This document shows positions 1 through 7,067 of a stretch of 10,076 bases of DNA, in pieces. A model generated the notes under the pieces. That model was not told where the DNA came from. It did not search any database and saw nothing but the letters and a program-made list of their open reading frames with translations. How positions within the stretch are numbered: position 1 is the first letter of the stretch; every line of letters starts with the position of its first letter. Source of the stretch: JBIQLO01 sp044464175 (GTDB lineage Bacteria > Planctomycetota > Phycisphaerae > Tepidisphaerales > Tepidisphaeraceae); contig JBIQLO010000148.1 of the NCBI GenBank assembly GCA_044464175.1, positions 1-10,076 of the forward strand, in the 5' to 3' direction. The position numbers and the translations under genes are program-made.

Positions 1-789
1 AAGCCGGTCCTGCATGACCTGAGCTTCGAGGTCCGCGGCGGCAGCGTCGTGGCGATCGTCGGCCCCACTGGCGCCGGCAAAAGCACGCTGATCAACCTGA
101 TCTCCCGCTTCTACGATCCCCAGCAGGGGCGCATTCTCATCGACGGCGTGGACGTGCGCGACATCAAGCTCTCCAGCCTCCGCACCCAGGTGGCCCACGT
201 TTTCCAGGAGACGTACCTGTTCAGCGACAGCATCTCGGCCAACATCGCCTACGGACGCGAATACCAGCGCGCCGGCGAGGTGGAGGCCGCCTCGCGCTTG
301 GCCCAGGCGCACGAATTCATCGAATCCCTCCCCCAGGGATACCAGACCATCCTGGCCGAGCGCGGCTCCTCCCTCTCCGGCGGGCAGCGCCAGCGCCTGG
401 CCATCGCCCGCGCCATTATGGCCAACCCGCGCATCCTCATCCTGGACGATGCCACCGCCGCCATTGACGCCGAAACCGAAGATCTGATCCGCCGCGGCAT
501 GAGCTTCGCCATGCGCGGCCGCACCACCTTCCTCATCGCCCACCGCATCAGCTCCGTCAAGCGTGCGGACCTGGTTATCGTGCTGGAACACGGCCGCATC
601 GCCCAGATGGGCACCCATAAGGAACTGATGCGCCAGGAAGGGCACTATCGCGATATCGCTGCGGCCCAGTTGTATGGAGATGAGCCCAGGCCGGCCCACA
701 AAAACGCCCCCTCCCACATGGACCGCCTGCATGTCGCCCCGCCGTCACCCGACTCCCCCGGCGCTGTGCAGACACGAAAGGCGATCTGA
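1..789 (+). CDS. ABC exporter half-transporter, C-terminal ATPase part (5' end outside window)
   Basis: The frame is open from base 1, so the gene is cut by the window edge and only the nucleotide-binding domain is seen (262 codons); the membrane domain lies upstream. It would hydrolyse ATP at the inner membrane as half of a drug- or lipid-type exporter. Walker A GPTGAGKST is at 61-87 (Lys codon 79-81), the Q-loop reads HVFQETYLF, the signature LSGGQ is at 373-387, and the H-loop His is at 541-543. Walker B reads ILILDDATAAID: the residue after the Walker B Asp (codon 448-450) is Asp, not the catalytic Glu. In heterodimeric exporters this marks the subunit with the degenerate ATP site. A proline-rich tail of about 35 residues follows the domain. 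The next ABC gene starts 12 bases after the stop, implying one operon and a heterodimer. The substrate cannot be told from the sequence. Confidence 0.95.
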   Translation, partial: KPVLHDLSFEVRGGSVVAIVGPTGAGKSTLINLISRFYDPQQGRILIDGVDVRDIKLSSLRTQVAHVFQETYLFSDSISANIAYGREYQRAGEVEAASRLAQAHEFIESLPQGYQTILAERGSSLSGGQRQRLAIARAIMANPRILILDDATAAIDAETEDLIRRGMSFAMRGRTTFLIAHRISSVKRADLVIVLEHGRIAQMGTHKELMRQEGHYRDIAAAQLYGDEPRPAHKNAPSHMDRLHVAPPSPDSPGAVQTRKAI

Positions 790-801
790 CCGGAAAACCT
801 C

Positions 802-2694
802 ATGCCATTTTCGCTTTCCAAACTCCTTCGCCGGCGCAAGACCTCAGACGCCACGGCCGACCTGGTCGATGAGGATGAGGAACTGGTTGAGCCGCGCTTC
901 CGCCCCATCAGCTGGCCCCTGCTGCGCCGGTTGATCTCCCTCCTCGCCCCCTATAAGGGGACCTATGCCTTCGGCATCCTCCTGGGCATGGGCATGATCC
1001 TGCTGGAACTCCAGGGCCCCCGCTTCATTCGCCTCATCATCGACCGGGCCACCAACCTCTATAAGAACAACGCCGTCGTCACCCAGGCGATGCGCCACCA
1101 GGCCGTCCTTTACATCCTGGGCATCATCGTCATCTGGGGCCTGGTGGTCGTCTCGGCCATCATCCTCCAGCGCGCCCAGATCCTCATCATGACCCGCGCC
1201 GGCGAGAGCGTGCAGTTTGACATCCGCCGCAAGCTCTTCGCCCACCTCCAGCGCCTCTCGATGAGCTACTACGACCGCACCAAGCTCGGGCGCATCATCA
1301 GCCGCTGCACCAGCGACATCGACGCCATGCGCCAGATCAACGTCTGGGGCCTGGACCAATTCATCAAAAACACCCTCATGATGGCCTTCGCCGCCTTCAT
1401 GATGCTCCTGTACATGCCCTGGCAACTGTTCGTCTCCGTCGCCTGGCTGGGCGTCGTCCTGATGATCTGCAGCCGAATCTACCGCCGCCGGGCCGCCAGA
1501 ATGTGGCAGACCGTCCGCGAGGGTTTCACCCGCGTCTCCACCAACCTGGCCGAAAACATCACCGGCATGCGCGTCGTCACCGCCTTCAACCGCCAGGTGC
1601 CCAACCTCTCCTCCTTCAACAACCTCCAGGTCATCAACACCGTCAACAACGTCCACGCCGCCCGCGTCAACGGCGTTTACCAGCCCCTGCTCTCGCTCAT
1701 CGGCGTCGTGGGCAAGGTCATCATCCTCTCCTACGGCGGCTACCTCCTGGTGGCCGGCCGCCTCGGCGGCGCCGAAAGCATCGGATCGGTCGTGGCGGCC
1801 TATCTCTACTGGGACTGGTTCATGGCCCCCATCCTCAACTTCGGCACCCTCTCCAACCAGCTCATGATGGCCATGGCCGGCGCCGACCGCGTCTTCAACC
1901 TCCTGGACATACAGCCGGATGTGCAGGACCTGCCCGACGCCCAGCCCCTGCCGCGCATCGAGGGATACGTCACCTTCGAGCACGTCACCTTCGGCTACAA
2001 TCCCGACCGCCCCGTCCTCCACGACATCAGCTTCGAGGCCAAACCCGGGCAGATGATCGCCCTGGTCGGCGCCACCGGATCGGGCAAAAGCTCAATCATT
2101 TCCCTCATCTCCCGCTTCTATCAACCCCAACAGGGCCGCGTCCTGGTCGATGGGCGCGACATCCGCCACGTTACCGGCGACTCCCTCCACCGCCAGACCG
2201 GCCTGGTCCTGCAGGTGAATTACCTCTTCAGCGGCACGGTGATGCAGAACATCCGCTACGCCCGCCCCGAGGCCACCGAGGAACAGGTCTACGAGGCCGC
2301 CAGGGCCATCGGCTCCTATGACTCCATCATGAGCCTCAAGGAAGGCTTCAACTCCGAAGTGGGCGAGCGCGGGGCCAACATGTCCCTGGGCCAGCGGCAG
2401 TTGATCTGCTTCACCCGCGCCTTCCTGGCCGACCCGCGCATCTTCATGCTCGACGAGGCCACCAGCGCCATCGACACCGCCACCGAGCAGCTGATCCAGC
2501 GCTCATTGGAAAAACTGCTGGCCGGACGAACCACCTTCATCGTCGCCCACCGCCTCAGCACCATCATGAAGGCCGACTGCATCCTGGTCGTCGACGCCGG
2601 GCGCATCATCGAGCGCGGCACCCACCAGGAACTTCTGGCCCGCCACGGAAAATACGCCCATCTGTACGAGCAGTTTGTCACCCAAAGTGAGTAA
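802..2694 (+). CDS. ABC exporter half-transporter, membrane domain plus ATPase (630 aa)
   Basis: This is a full-length type IV ABC exporter half, MsbA/LmrCD-like. Residues 1-40 are a charged cytoplasmic extension. Hydrophobic segments lie near 53-75, 102-123, 190-222, 295-317 and 326-350, fitting six transmembrane helices with close spacing in the middle. The ATPase domain (about 388-625) has Walker A GATGSGKSS (Lys429), Q-loop Gln471, Walker B IFMLDE with catalytic Glu552, and H-loop His583. The signature at 527-531 is MSLGQ rather than LSGGQ. The upstream partner has the opposite pattern (normal signature, Asp for Glu), so the pair should build one competent and one degenerate ATP site. The ATG sits 12 bases after the previous stop with no clear ribosome binding site, suggesting translational coupling. 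Membrane exporter function is well supported; the substrate is unknown. Confidence 0.96.
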   Translation: MPFSLSKLLRRRKTSDATADLVDEDEELVEPRFRPISWPLLRRLISLLAPYKGTYAFGILLGMGMILLELQGPRFIRLIIDRATNLYKNNAVVTQAMRHQAVLYILGIIVIWGLVVVSAIILQRAQILIMTRAGESVQFDIRRKLFAHLQRLSMSYYDRTKLGRIISRCTSDIDAMRQINVWGLDQFIKNTLMMAFAAFMMLLYMPWQLFVSVAWLGVVLMICSRIYRRRAARMWQTVREGFTRVSTNLAENITGMRVVTAFNRQVPNLSSFNNLQVINTVNNVHAARVNGVYQPLLSLIGVVGKVIILSYGGYLLVAGRLGGAESIGSVVAAYLYWDWFMAPILNFGTLSNQLMMAMAGADRVFNLLDIQPDVQDLPDAQPLPRIEGYVTFEHVTFGYNPDRPVLHDISFEAKPGQMIALVGATGSGKSSIISLISRFYQPQQGRVLVDGRDIRHVTGDSLHRQTGLVLQVNYLFSGTVMQNIRYARPEATEEQVYEAARAIGSYDSIMSLKEGFNSEVGERGANMSLGQRQLICFTRAFLADPRIFMLDEATSAIDTATEQLIQRSLEKLLAGRTTFIVAHRLSTIMKADCILVVDAGRIIERGTHQELLARHGKYAHLYEQFVTQSE

Positions 2695-2727
2695 AAACCG
2701 CCAACGCATCTGATAACAGACAACCCC

Positions 2728-3183
2728 ATGATCCTAGACCAACTCCAACGTGCTGATGTGTATGCCTCCCTTGGCGAGCGCTTCGCCCGCGGCTTCACCT
2801 TCCTCCGCCGCCCCGACCTGGCCGAGCTCCCCCCCGGCCGCCACGAGATCGACGGCCAGGATCTCTACGCCACCATCATGGAAGTGGACCTCAAAACCCC
2901 CGCCGAGGGCTTTTGGGAAGCCCACCGCCGCTACGCCGACATCCAGTTCCTCCTCAGCGGCACCGAGCGCATGGGCATCGCCGACATTTCCGCCCTCCGA
3001 ACCTCCAAACCCTACGACCAGAGCGGCGATGTCGAAATCTTCACCGGCACCGGCCAGTCCATCCTCGTCCCCCCCGGCCATTTCACAATCTTCCTGCCCC
3101 ACGATGCCCACATGCCCGGCCTCCGCCCCGATGCCGAGGCGGCCCGCGTGAAAAAAGTGGTGGTCAAGGTTCGCCTCCCCTGA
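2728..3183 (+). CDS. YhcH/YjgK/YiaL family protein (TabA/NanQ-like, DUF386), 151 aa
   Basis: The length and conserved blocks match this cupin-like family: a central EAHRRYADIQ block (Glu64, His66, Asp71), the segment GTERMGIADI, then a C-terminal PGHFTIFLPHDAHMP block (His118, His128) and an end rich in Lys/Val (KKVVVKV). The family includes NanQ (YhcH), reported to act on sialic acid anomers, EbgC, YiaL and TabA, a biofilm-linked protein. The acidic and histidine residues are the expected metal ligands. The protein is cytoplasmic, with no signal peptide or membrane segment. It starts 33 bases after the ABC gene on the same strand, without a visible Shine-Dalgarno sequence, and may be co-transcribed. 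No sugar-catabolic gene is nearby, so the physiological substrate is not indicated. Its stop lies 16 bases from the convergent helicase stop. Confidence 0.92.
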   Translation: MILDQLQRADVYASLGERFARGFTFLRRPDLAELPPGRHEIDGQDLYATIMEVDLKTPAEGFWEAHRRYADIQFLLSGTERMGIADISALRTSKPYDQSGDVEIFTGTGQSILVPPGHFTIFLPHDAHMPGLRPDAEAARVKKVVVKVRLP

Positions 3184-3199
3184 GCGATCCCCTCTTTCC

Positions 3200-4492
3200 T
3201 CAGGCCCGAGCGGCCGCCCGGCGCCGTCTTGCCCCCGGACGGCCGCGCTTACCGCCAAACGGGCGCGGCGCTTGGTTCCGGCGATGCGGTCCTTTGTGCT
3301 CACGCGGCGACCGAACCGGCGCCGCCGGCCTCGCATCGCCCGCCTCAGGCTCGAAGCCGACACTGGCCGGCAAATCGCTTCGTTTGACCGGAATCGACCG
3401 CCGAATCAGCTTTTCAATCGCCTTCAGGTGCGCCCGCTCCTCCCGGTCGCAAAACGACACCGCCGACCCGGACGCCCCGGCCCGCGCCGTCCGCCCGATC
3501 CGATGCACATACGTCTCCGGCTCGTGCGTCAGGTCGTAATTCACGACATGCGTGATCCCCTCGACATCGATCCCCCGCGAGGCGATGTCCGTTGCCACCA
3601 GCACCGGAATCTTGTTCCGGCTGAAGTTATCCAGCGCCCGCTGCCGGGCGTTCTGGCTCTTGTTGCCGTGGATCGCCTCGGCCTTGATCCCCCGCTGGTG
3701 CAGATGACGCACCACCTTGTCCGCCCCGTGCTTGGTGCGGGTAAAGACAATCGCCCGCGACATCGGCAGCTCCTCCACCAGGTGCGCCAGCAGCGCCGGC
3801 TTGTCCCGCTTCTCAACAAAATAAACGCAATCCTCCACCCGCTCGCCCGCATTGGCCTCGCTGGCCACCTGCACCGTCACCGGATTTCGCAAAATCGAGC
3901 CGGCCAGGTTTCGGATCTCCGGCGGCATCGTCGCTGAAAACAGCAGCGTCTGCCGCGCCGGCGGCAGCACCTGGATGATCCGGCGGATATCCCGGATGAA
4001 CCCCATGTCCAGCATCCGGTCCGCCTCATCCAGCACCAGCATCTCCACGCCCCCCAGATCGACCAGCCGCTGATTCAGCAAATCCAGCAGCCGCCCCGGC
4101 GTCGCCACCAGCACATCCACACCCTGCCGCAGCGCCTGCACCTGCCGATTCTGGCTCACCCCCCCGAACACCACCGTGTGGCGCAGCGGCAGGTGGTTGC
4201 CATAGTCACGGAAGTTCTCCTGAATTTGCGTCGCCAACTCGCGCGTCGGGCACAGCACCAGGCACCGCACCCGCCGTCCGCCCCTCGTCCCCTTGGCGCT
4301 GGATAGACGGTGCAGGATCGGCATGGCAAACGCCGCCGTCTTGCCCGTGCCCGTCTGGGCGCATCCCAGCACGTCCCGCCCCGCCAACGCGTGTGGAATC
4401 GCCTGCGCCTGGATCGGTGTGGCGGTGACATAACCCCGGGTTTGGATCGCCCGAAGAATCGGCGGCGCTAACTTGAGATCGGCAAACTGCAT
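3200..4492 (-). CDS. rhlE: DEAD-box ATP-dependent RNA helicase, RhlE type (430 aa)
   Basis: This cytoplasmic helicase unwinds short RNA duplexes, typically in ribosome assembly, mRNA decay or cold adaptation. From the ATG at 4492 the motifs run: Q-motif region MQFADLKLAPPIL with TPIQ (25-28), motif I AQTGTGKT (45-52), Ia PTRELA, GG, TPGR (131-134), motif II DEAD (155-158), motif III SAT (186-188), then the second RecA domain with IVFTRTK, VLVATDIASRGID and motif VI HRIGRTAR (330-337). The C-terminal 50 residues are Arg/Pro/Gly-rich and very basic, a usual RNA-binding tail. An in-frame ATG at 4522 would add ten residues, but AGAAAGG lies 8 bases before the 4492 ATG and the family's N-terminus begins there. 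It is transcribed divergently from the topoisomerase VI genes and convergently to the YhcH gene. The RhlE assignment rests on the short N-terminus and motif style; another DEAD-box subfamily is possible. Confidence 0.95.
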   Translation of the reverse strand: MQFADLKLAPPILRAIQTRGYVTATPIQAQAIPHALAGRDVLGCAQTGTGKTAAFAMPILHRLSSAKGTRGGRRVRCLVLCPTRELATQIQENFRDYGNHLPLRHTVVFGGVSQNRQVQALRQGVDVLVATPGRLLDLLNQRLVDLGGVEMLVLDEADRMLDMGFIRDIRRIIQVLPPARQTLLFSATMPPEIRNLAGSILRNPVTVQVASEANAGERVEDCVYFVEKRDKPALLAHLVEELPMSRAIVFTRTKHGADKVVRHLHQRGIKAEAIHGNKSQNARQRALDNFSRNKIPVLVATDIASRGIDVEGITHVVNYDLTHEPETYVHRIGRTARAGASGSAVSFCDREERAHLKAIEKLIRRSIPVKRSDLPASVGFEPEAGDARPAAPVRSPREHKGPHRRNQAPRPFGGKRGRPGARRRRAAARA

Positions 4493-4500
4493 AGAAACAA

Positions 4501-4507
4501 CCTTTCT
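4501..4507 (-). promoter_or_regulatory. Ribosome binding site of the helicase gene
   Basis: On the minus strand AGAAAGG ends 8 bases before the ATG at 4492. This supports that start over the in-frame ATG at 4522, for which no comparable site is seen. Confidence 0.7.
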
Positions 4508-4542
4508 GGTGGTCCACAACATGGACGTTGCGCACTCAAACC

Positions 4543-4573
4543 AAAAAGGCCACGGCGGACGCCGAAACAGGCC
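4543..4573 (-). terminator. Possible intrinsic terminator/attenuator in the helicase leader
   Basis: Read on the minus strand, GGCC, a 5-base spacer, CGGCG, TC, CGCCG, one base and GGCC are followed directly by TTTTT. The outer GGCC arms can pair, the inner arms form a GC-only stem, and the U-run follows. The asymmetric internal loop and the short U-run make it a modest terminator. It lies about 50 bases upstream of the helicase start codon and downstream of the proposed promoter, so it would act as an attenuator within the leader rather than end an upstream gene. Confidence 0.35.
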
Positions 4574-4665
4574 GGTCAGTGCGCTGCAACTGGGCGAAAG
4601 ATGCGTTCAGGAATGAACCCGGAGGGATTTCGTGACGAATCAAGGCGGGCAGTTGTCTTGCTCGC

Positions 4666-4693
4666 ATTCTAGCCTCCCTCCGGGTGAAGTCCA
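4666..4693 (-). promoter_or_regulatory. Candidate sigma70-like promoter for the helicase gene
   Basis: On the minus strand TGGACT (4688-4693) is separated by 16 bases from TAGAAT (4666-4671). The -10 is good and the -35 matches TTGACA at 4 of 6 positions. It would give a leader of roughly 165 bases before the helicase ATG, containing the attenuator-like hairpin and a small GTTCA-GGAA-TGAAC hairpin at 4605-4618. Assigned by inspection only. Confidence 0.4.
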
Positions 4694-4728
4694 CCCCCCG
4701 ACCGCTCGCCCCCCCACGCAATCGTCGC

Positions 4729-4756
4729 TTGACTTCCCACGGAATCTCCATACAAT
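4729..4756 (+). promoter_or_regulatory. Sigma70-like promoter for the topoisomerase VI genes
   Basis: TTGACT (4729-4734), a 16-base spacer and TACAAT (4751-4756) match the housekeeping consensus at 5 of 6 positions in each box. Transcription would start near 4763, about 100 bases before the topoisomerase B start codon. It is the best promoter match I see in the window, and its placement in the divergent intergenic region fits. Confidence 0.65.
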
Positions 4757-4778
4757 GTCCTAACTACAAGCCGATTCC

Positions 4779-4841
4779 GTTGAAGGTGGTTCAACAACCC
4801 CCAAATTGCCGATACCAAGGGCGGGATTATCGGAACCGGTT
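4779..4841 (+). promoter_or_regulatory. Structured 5' leader of the topoisomerase VI B gene
   Basis: Between the promoter and the ribosome binding site are three inverted repeats: GTTGAA-GGTGG-TTCAAC (4779-4795), CCGATA with TATCGG 13 bases later (4809-4833), and the palindrome AACCGGTT (4834-4841), which ends 8 bases before the AAGGAG. They could fold in the RNA or serve as operator sites in DNA. No known riboswitch class is recognised. Function is inferred only from symmetry and position. Confidence 0.35.
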
Positions 4842-4849
4842 TATAGGTG

Positions 4850-4855
4850 AAGGAG
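4850..4855 (+). promoter_or_regulatory. Strong ribosome binding site of the topoisomerase VI B gene
   Basis: AAGGAG ends 7 bases before the ATG at 4863. It fixes the start there and argues that the approximately 50-residue N-terminal extension is translated, rather than starting at the internal ATG at 4926. Confidence 0.8.
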
Positions 4856-4862
4856 CTGCCAT

Positions 4863-6905
4863 ATGGAGATGGCTGACGAAGTGGTGTCCACCGAATCTCT
4901 CGATTCGACGCAGAGCAACTTATTCATGGGTAAAAGCACAGCTAAAGCAGCAAGGTCCCGGCGTGCGGCCGAGGCCGGGGTAAAGCATGAAACCGCCGAG
5001 ACGATGGCCGGCAAGCAGAAGGAAATCGCCGTCAGCGAGTTCTTCGCCAAAAACCGCCACCTCCTAGGCTTTGACAACCCCCGCAAGGCCCTCTTGACCA
5101 CCGTCAAGGAGGCCGTGGACAACTCCCTCGACGCCTGCGAGGAGGCGGGCATCCTTCCGGAAATCTGGATCAAGATCGAGGCCCTCAACGGCGGCTCCAA
5201 ATCCGCCGCCCCCGAGCCCAGGGGCCGGAAAAAGAAGGGGGAGGAAACCCAGCCCGCCCTGATCGAAGTGACCAACCCGGAGTTGGCCGGTGCCCCCGCC
5301 CCCTCCATCGCCAACGCCACGCGCTTCCGCGTCACCGTCCGCGACAACGGGCCCGGCATCGTCAAGGCCCAAATTCCCAACGTCTTCGGCCGCCTCCTCT
5401 ACGGCAGCAAGTTCCACCGCCTCCGCATGAGTCGCGGCCAGCAGGGCATCGGCATCAGCGCCGCCGGCATGTACGGCCTGCTCACCACCGGCCAGTCCGT
5501 CCAGATCGTCAGCCGGACCGGTAAAAGGAAGCCCGTCCATCGCTTCGAACTGCAGATGGACACTCTCAAAAACCGCCCCGAAATCATCGTCGATGAGCAG
5601 CACGAACATTGGCCGCTGGAAAACATCCCCTTCGCCCCGGCCGACGGCCAGCCGACGACCGAGGTTCCGCAGATGTCTCATGGCACCGAGGTCGCCATTG
5701 CTCTGGAAGCCAAATTCCAGCGCGGCCGGGCCAGCGTCGATGAGTACCTGGAACAGACCGCCATCGCCAATCCCCACGCCACCATCCACTGGATCGCCCC
5801 CGACGGCGCCACCCGCGACTTCCTCCGCGAGGTGGAGGAAGTCCCCCGCAGCCCCGAGGCGATCAAGCCCCACCCCTACGGCGTCGAGCTGGGCGTCCTG
5901 ATCCGCATGCTCAAGGAGACCCAGCACAAGCACCTGGGCGGCTTTCTCCAGGAGGAATTCAGCCGCGTCTCCCCCAAGGTGGCAAAGGAAATCTGCGACA
6001 AGGCCGGCCTCACCACCAACACCTGGTGCGCTCAGGTCGCCCGCGAGGAGGCCGACCGCCTCCACCACGCCATCCAGAACACCAAAATCATCGCCCCCCC
6101 CACCGACTGCCTCGTCCCCATCGGGCCTCAGCAGATTCTCAAAGGGCTGCTCAAGGAGATCAAAGCCGAGTTCTACACCGCCGAAACCCGCGAACCGGCC
6201 GTCTACCGCGGCAATCCCTTCCAGATCGAAGTCGGCCTGGCCTTCGGCGGCAATCTCCCGGCCGACGACTCGGCCCGCGTCATCCGCTTCGCCAACCGCG
6301 TCCCCCTGCTCTACCAGCCCAGCGCCTGCGCCATCAGCAAGGCCGTCATCGGCACCAGTTGGCGCAACTACGGCCTGAGCCAGCCGCGCAACGCCGCCCC
6401 CGAAGGCCCGCTGGTCGTCTTCGTCCACATGGCCAGTGTCTGGGTTCCCTTCACCAGCGAATCCAAGGAGGCCATCGCCGACTACGATGAAATCGCCAAG
6501 GAAATCCGCCTGGCCCTGCAGGAGTGCGGCCGAAAGCTCAACACCTACATCCGCCGCCGCCAGCGCATCGCCCGCGAGGGCCAGCGCCGGCACGTGTTCG
6601 AGAAATACATCGGCGAGGTCGTCATGGCCTGCGGGAAGATGACCAAAATCGACCCCAAAAAGCTCTACGAGCAGCTCCAGGCCGTCGCCAAGAGTCGTAC
6701 CGCCACCGCCGACACGCAGTTTGACGAGGATGGCAACCCCATCAAACCCACCCCCACCGCCGGCCGTCTGGAGGGGGATGAGAACGTTGTCGTCATCGAG
6801 GCCAACCAGGCCGATGCCGCCGACATTGAGGAGAACGAAACCCCGCCCGGCAAGAAGGGCAAGGACCTCTTCTCCGACGAGGAGGAGGAAGCCGAGGCGG
6901 CGTGA
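4863..6905 (+). CDS. top6B: DNA topoisomerase VI subunit B (GHKL ATPase subunit, 680 aa)
   Basis: This is the ATPase subunit of type IIB topoisomerase, which drives strand passage with subunit A. After a polar N-terminal extension (1-50) comes the GHKL fold: the N-box KEAVDNSLDA (Glu83, Asn87), G1 box VRDNGPGI (159-166), and G2 SRGQQGIGISAAGMYG (GxxGxG at 192-197), all typical of Top6B. An H2TH-like segment FSRVSPKVAKEICDKAGL lies near 366-383, followed by the transducer domain (about 410-610). The usual transducer WKxY lysine motif reads WRNY (500-503), an Arg replacing Lys. Residues 109-153 are a charged Pro/Lys/Glu-rich insertion between the N-box and G1 box, and residues 615-680 are an acidic low-complexity tail. 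These additions explain why it exceeds the roughly 530 residues of archaeal homologues such as the Sulfolobus shibatae protein. Subunit A follows on the same strand. Confidence 0.95.
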   Translation: MEMADEVVSTESLDSTQSNLFMGKSTAKAARSRRAAEAGVKHETAETMAGKQKEIAVSEFFAKNRHLLGFDNPRKALLTTVKEAVDNSLDACEEAGILPEIWIKIEALNGGSKSAAPEPRGRKKKGEETQPALIEVTNPELAGAPAPSIANATRFRVTVRDNGPGIVKAQIPNVFGRLLYGSKFHRLRMSRGQQGIGISAAGMYGLLTTGQSVQIVSRTGKRKPVHRFELQMDTLKNRPEIIVDEQHEHWPLENIPFAPADGQPTTEVPQMSHGTEVAIALEAKFQRGRASVDEYLEQTAIANPHATIHWIAPDGATRDFLREVEEVPRSPEAIKPHPYGVELGVLIRMLKETQHKHLGGFLQEEFSRVSPKVAKEICDKAGLTTNTWCAQVAREEADRLHHAIQNTKIIAPPTDCLVPIGPQQILKGLLKEIKAEFYTAETREPAVYRGNPFQIEVGLAFGGNLPADDSARVIRFANRVPLLYQPSACAISKAVIGTSWRNYGLSQPRNAAPEGPLVVFVHMASVWVPFTSESKEAIADYDEIAKEIRLALQECGRKLNTYIRRRQRIAREGQRRHVFEKYIGEVVMACGKMTKIDPKKLYEQLQAVAKSRTATADTQFDEDGNPIKPTPTAGRLEGDENVVVIEANQADAADIEENETPPGKKGKDLFSDEEEEAEAA

Positions 6906-7022
6906 GAATGGGGCCGGGCCGGCTGGTGGAACGCCGATGATCCGCGGTACGCTTCTTGCCTGCCAACTGTATTCAACCTGCTCCCACGCCACGTGATACG
7001 CATGAGGTCATTCGCTGAGTGA

Positions 7023-7044
7023 TTCTCTGTGTCTCCGTGGTGAA
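7023..7044 (+). repeat. Fragment resembling a widespread dispersed repeat, between topoisomerase B and A genes
   Basis: The 162-base gap between the two subunit genes contains a stretch reading TTCTCTGTGTCTCC followed by GTGGTGAA. From memory, near-identical strings, often translated as LCVSVV or HHGDTE in spurious ORFs, are scattered in many environmental bacterial genomes. Only one copy is in this window, so repeat status rests on recall. Nothing else recognisable is in the gap except a weak purine-rich GAGAGAAAG just before the subunit A ATG. Confidence 0.35.
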
Positions 7045-7067
7045 CTTCAGACGATTGAGAGAAAGAC

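Noticed and set aside
844..2022. 392-residue minus-strand ORF antisense to the second ABC gene
   Set aside because: It is a shadow frame produced by strong third-position GC bias. Its composition is Val/Asp/Glu/His/Gly-rich without any domain, and the plus-strand frame is an unmistakable ABC transporter.
1503..2321. 272-residue plus-strand ORF in another frame inside the ABC gene
   Set aside because: It is Arg/Pro/His-rich, a typical out-of-frame translation of GC-rich coding DNA, with no family resemblance.
3184..3199. Bidirectional terminator between the convergent YhcH and helicase genes
   Set aside because: The gap is only 16 bases and shows no hairpin or T-run.
2734..3363. 209-residue minus-strand ORF opposite the YhcH-family gene
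   Set aside because: It overlaps both the YhcH-family gene and the helicase 3' end and has no recognisable domain.
5064..6992. 642-residue minus-strand ORF antisense to topoisomerase VI B
   Set aside because: This is the same codon-bias effect: a low-complexity Gly/Asp/Val/Leu protein with no motif, opposite a well-conserved gene.
6906..7022. Separate promoter for topoisomerase VI A
   Set aside because: No convincing -35/-10 pair at proper spacing was found in the inter-subunit gap.
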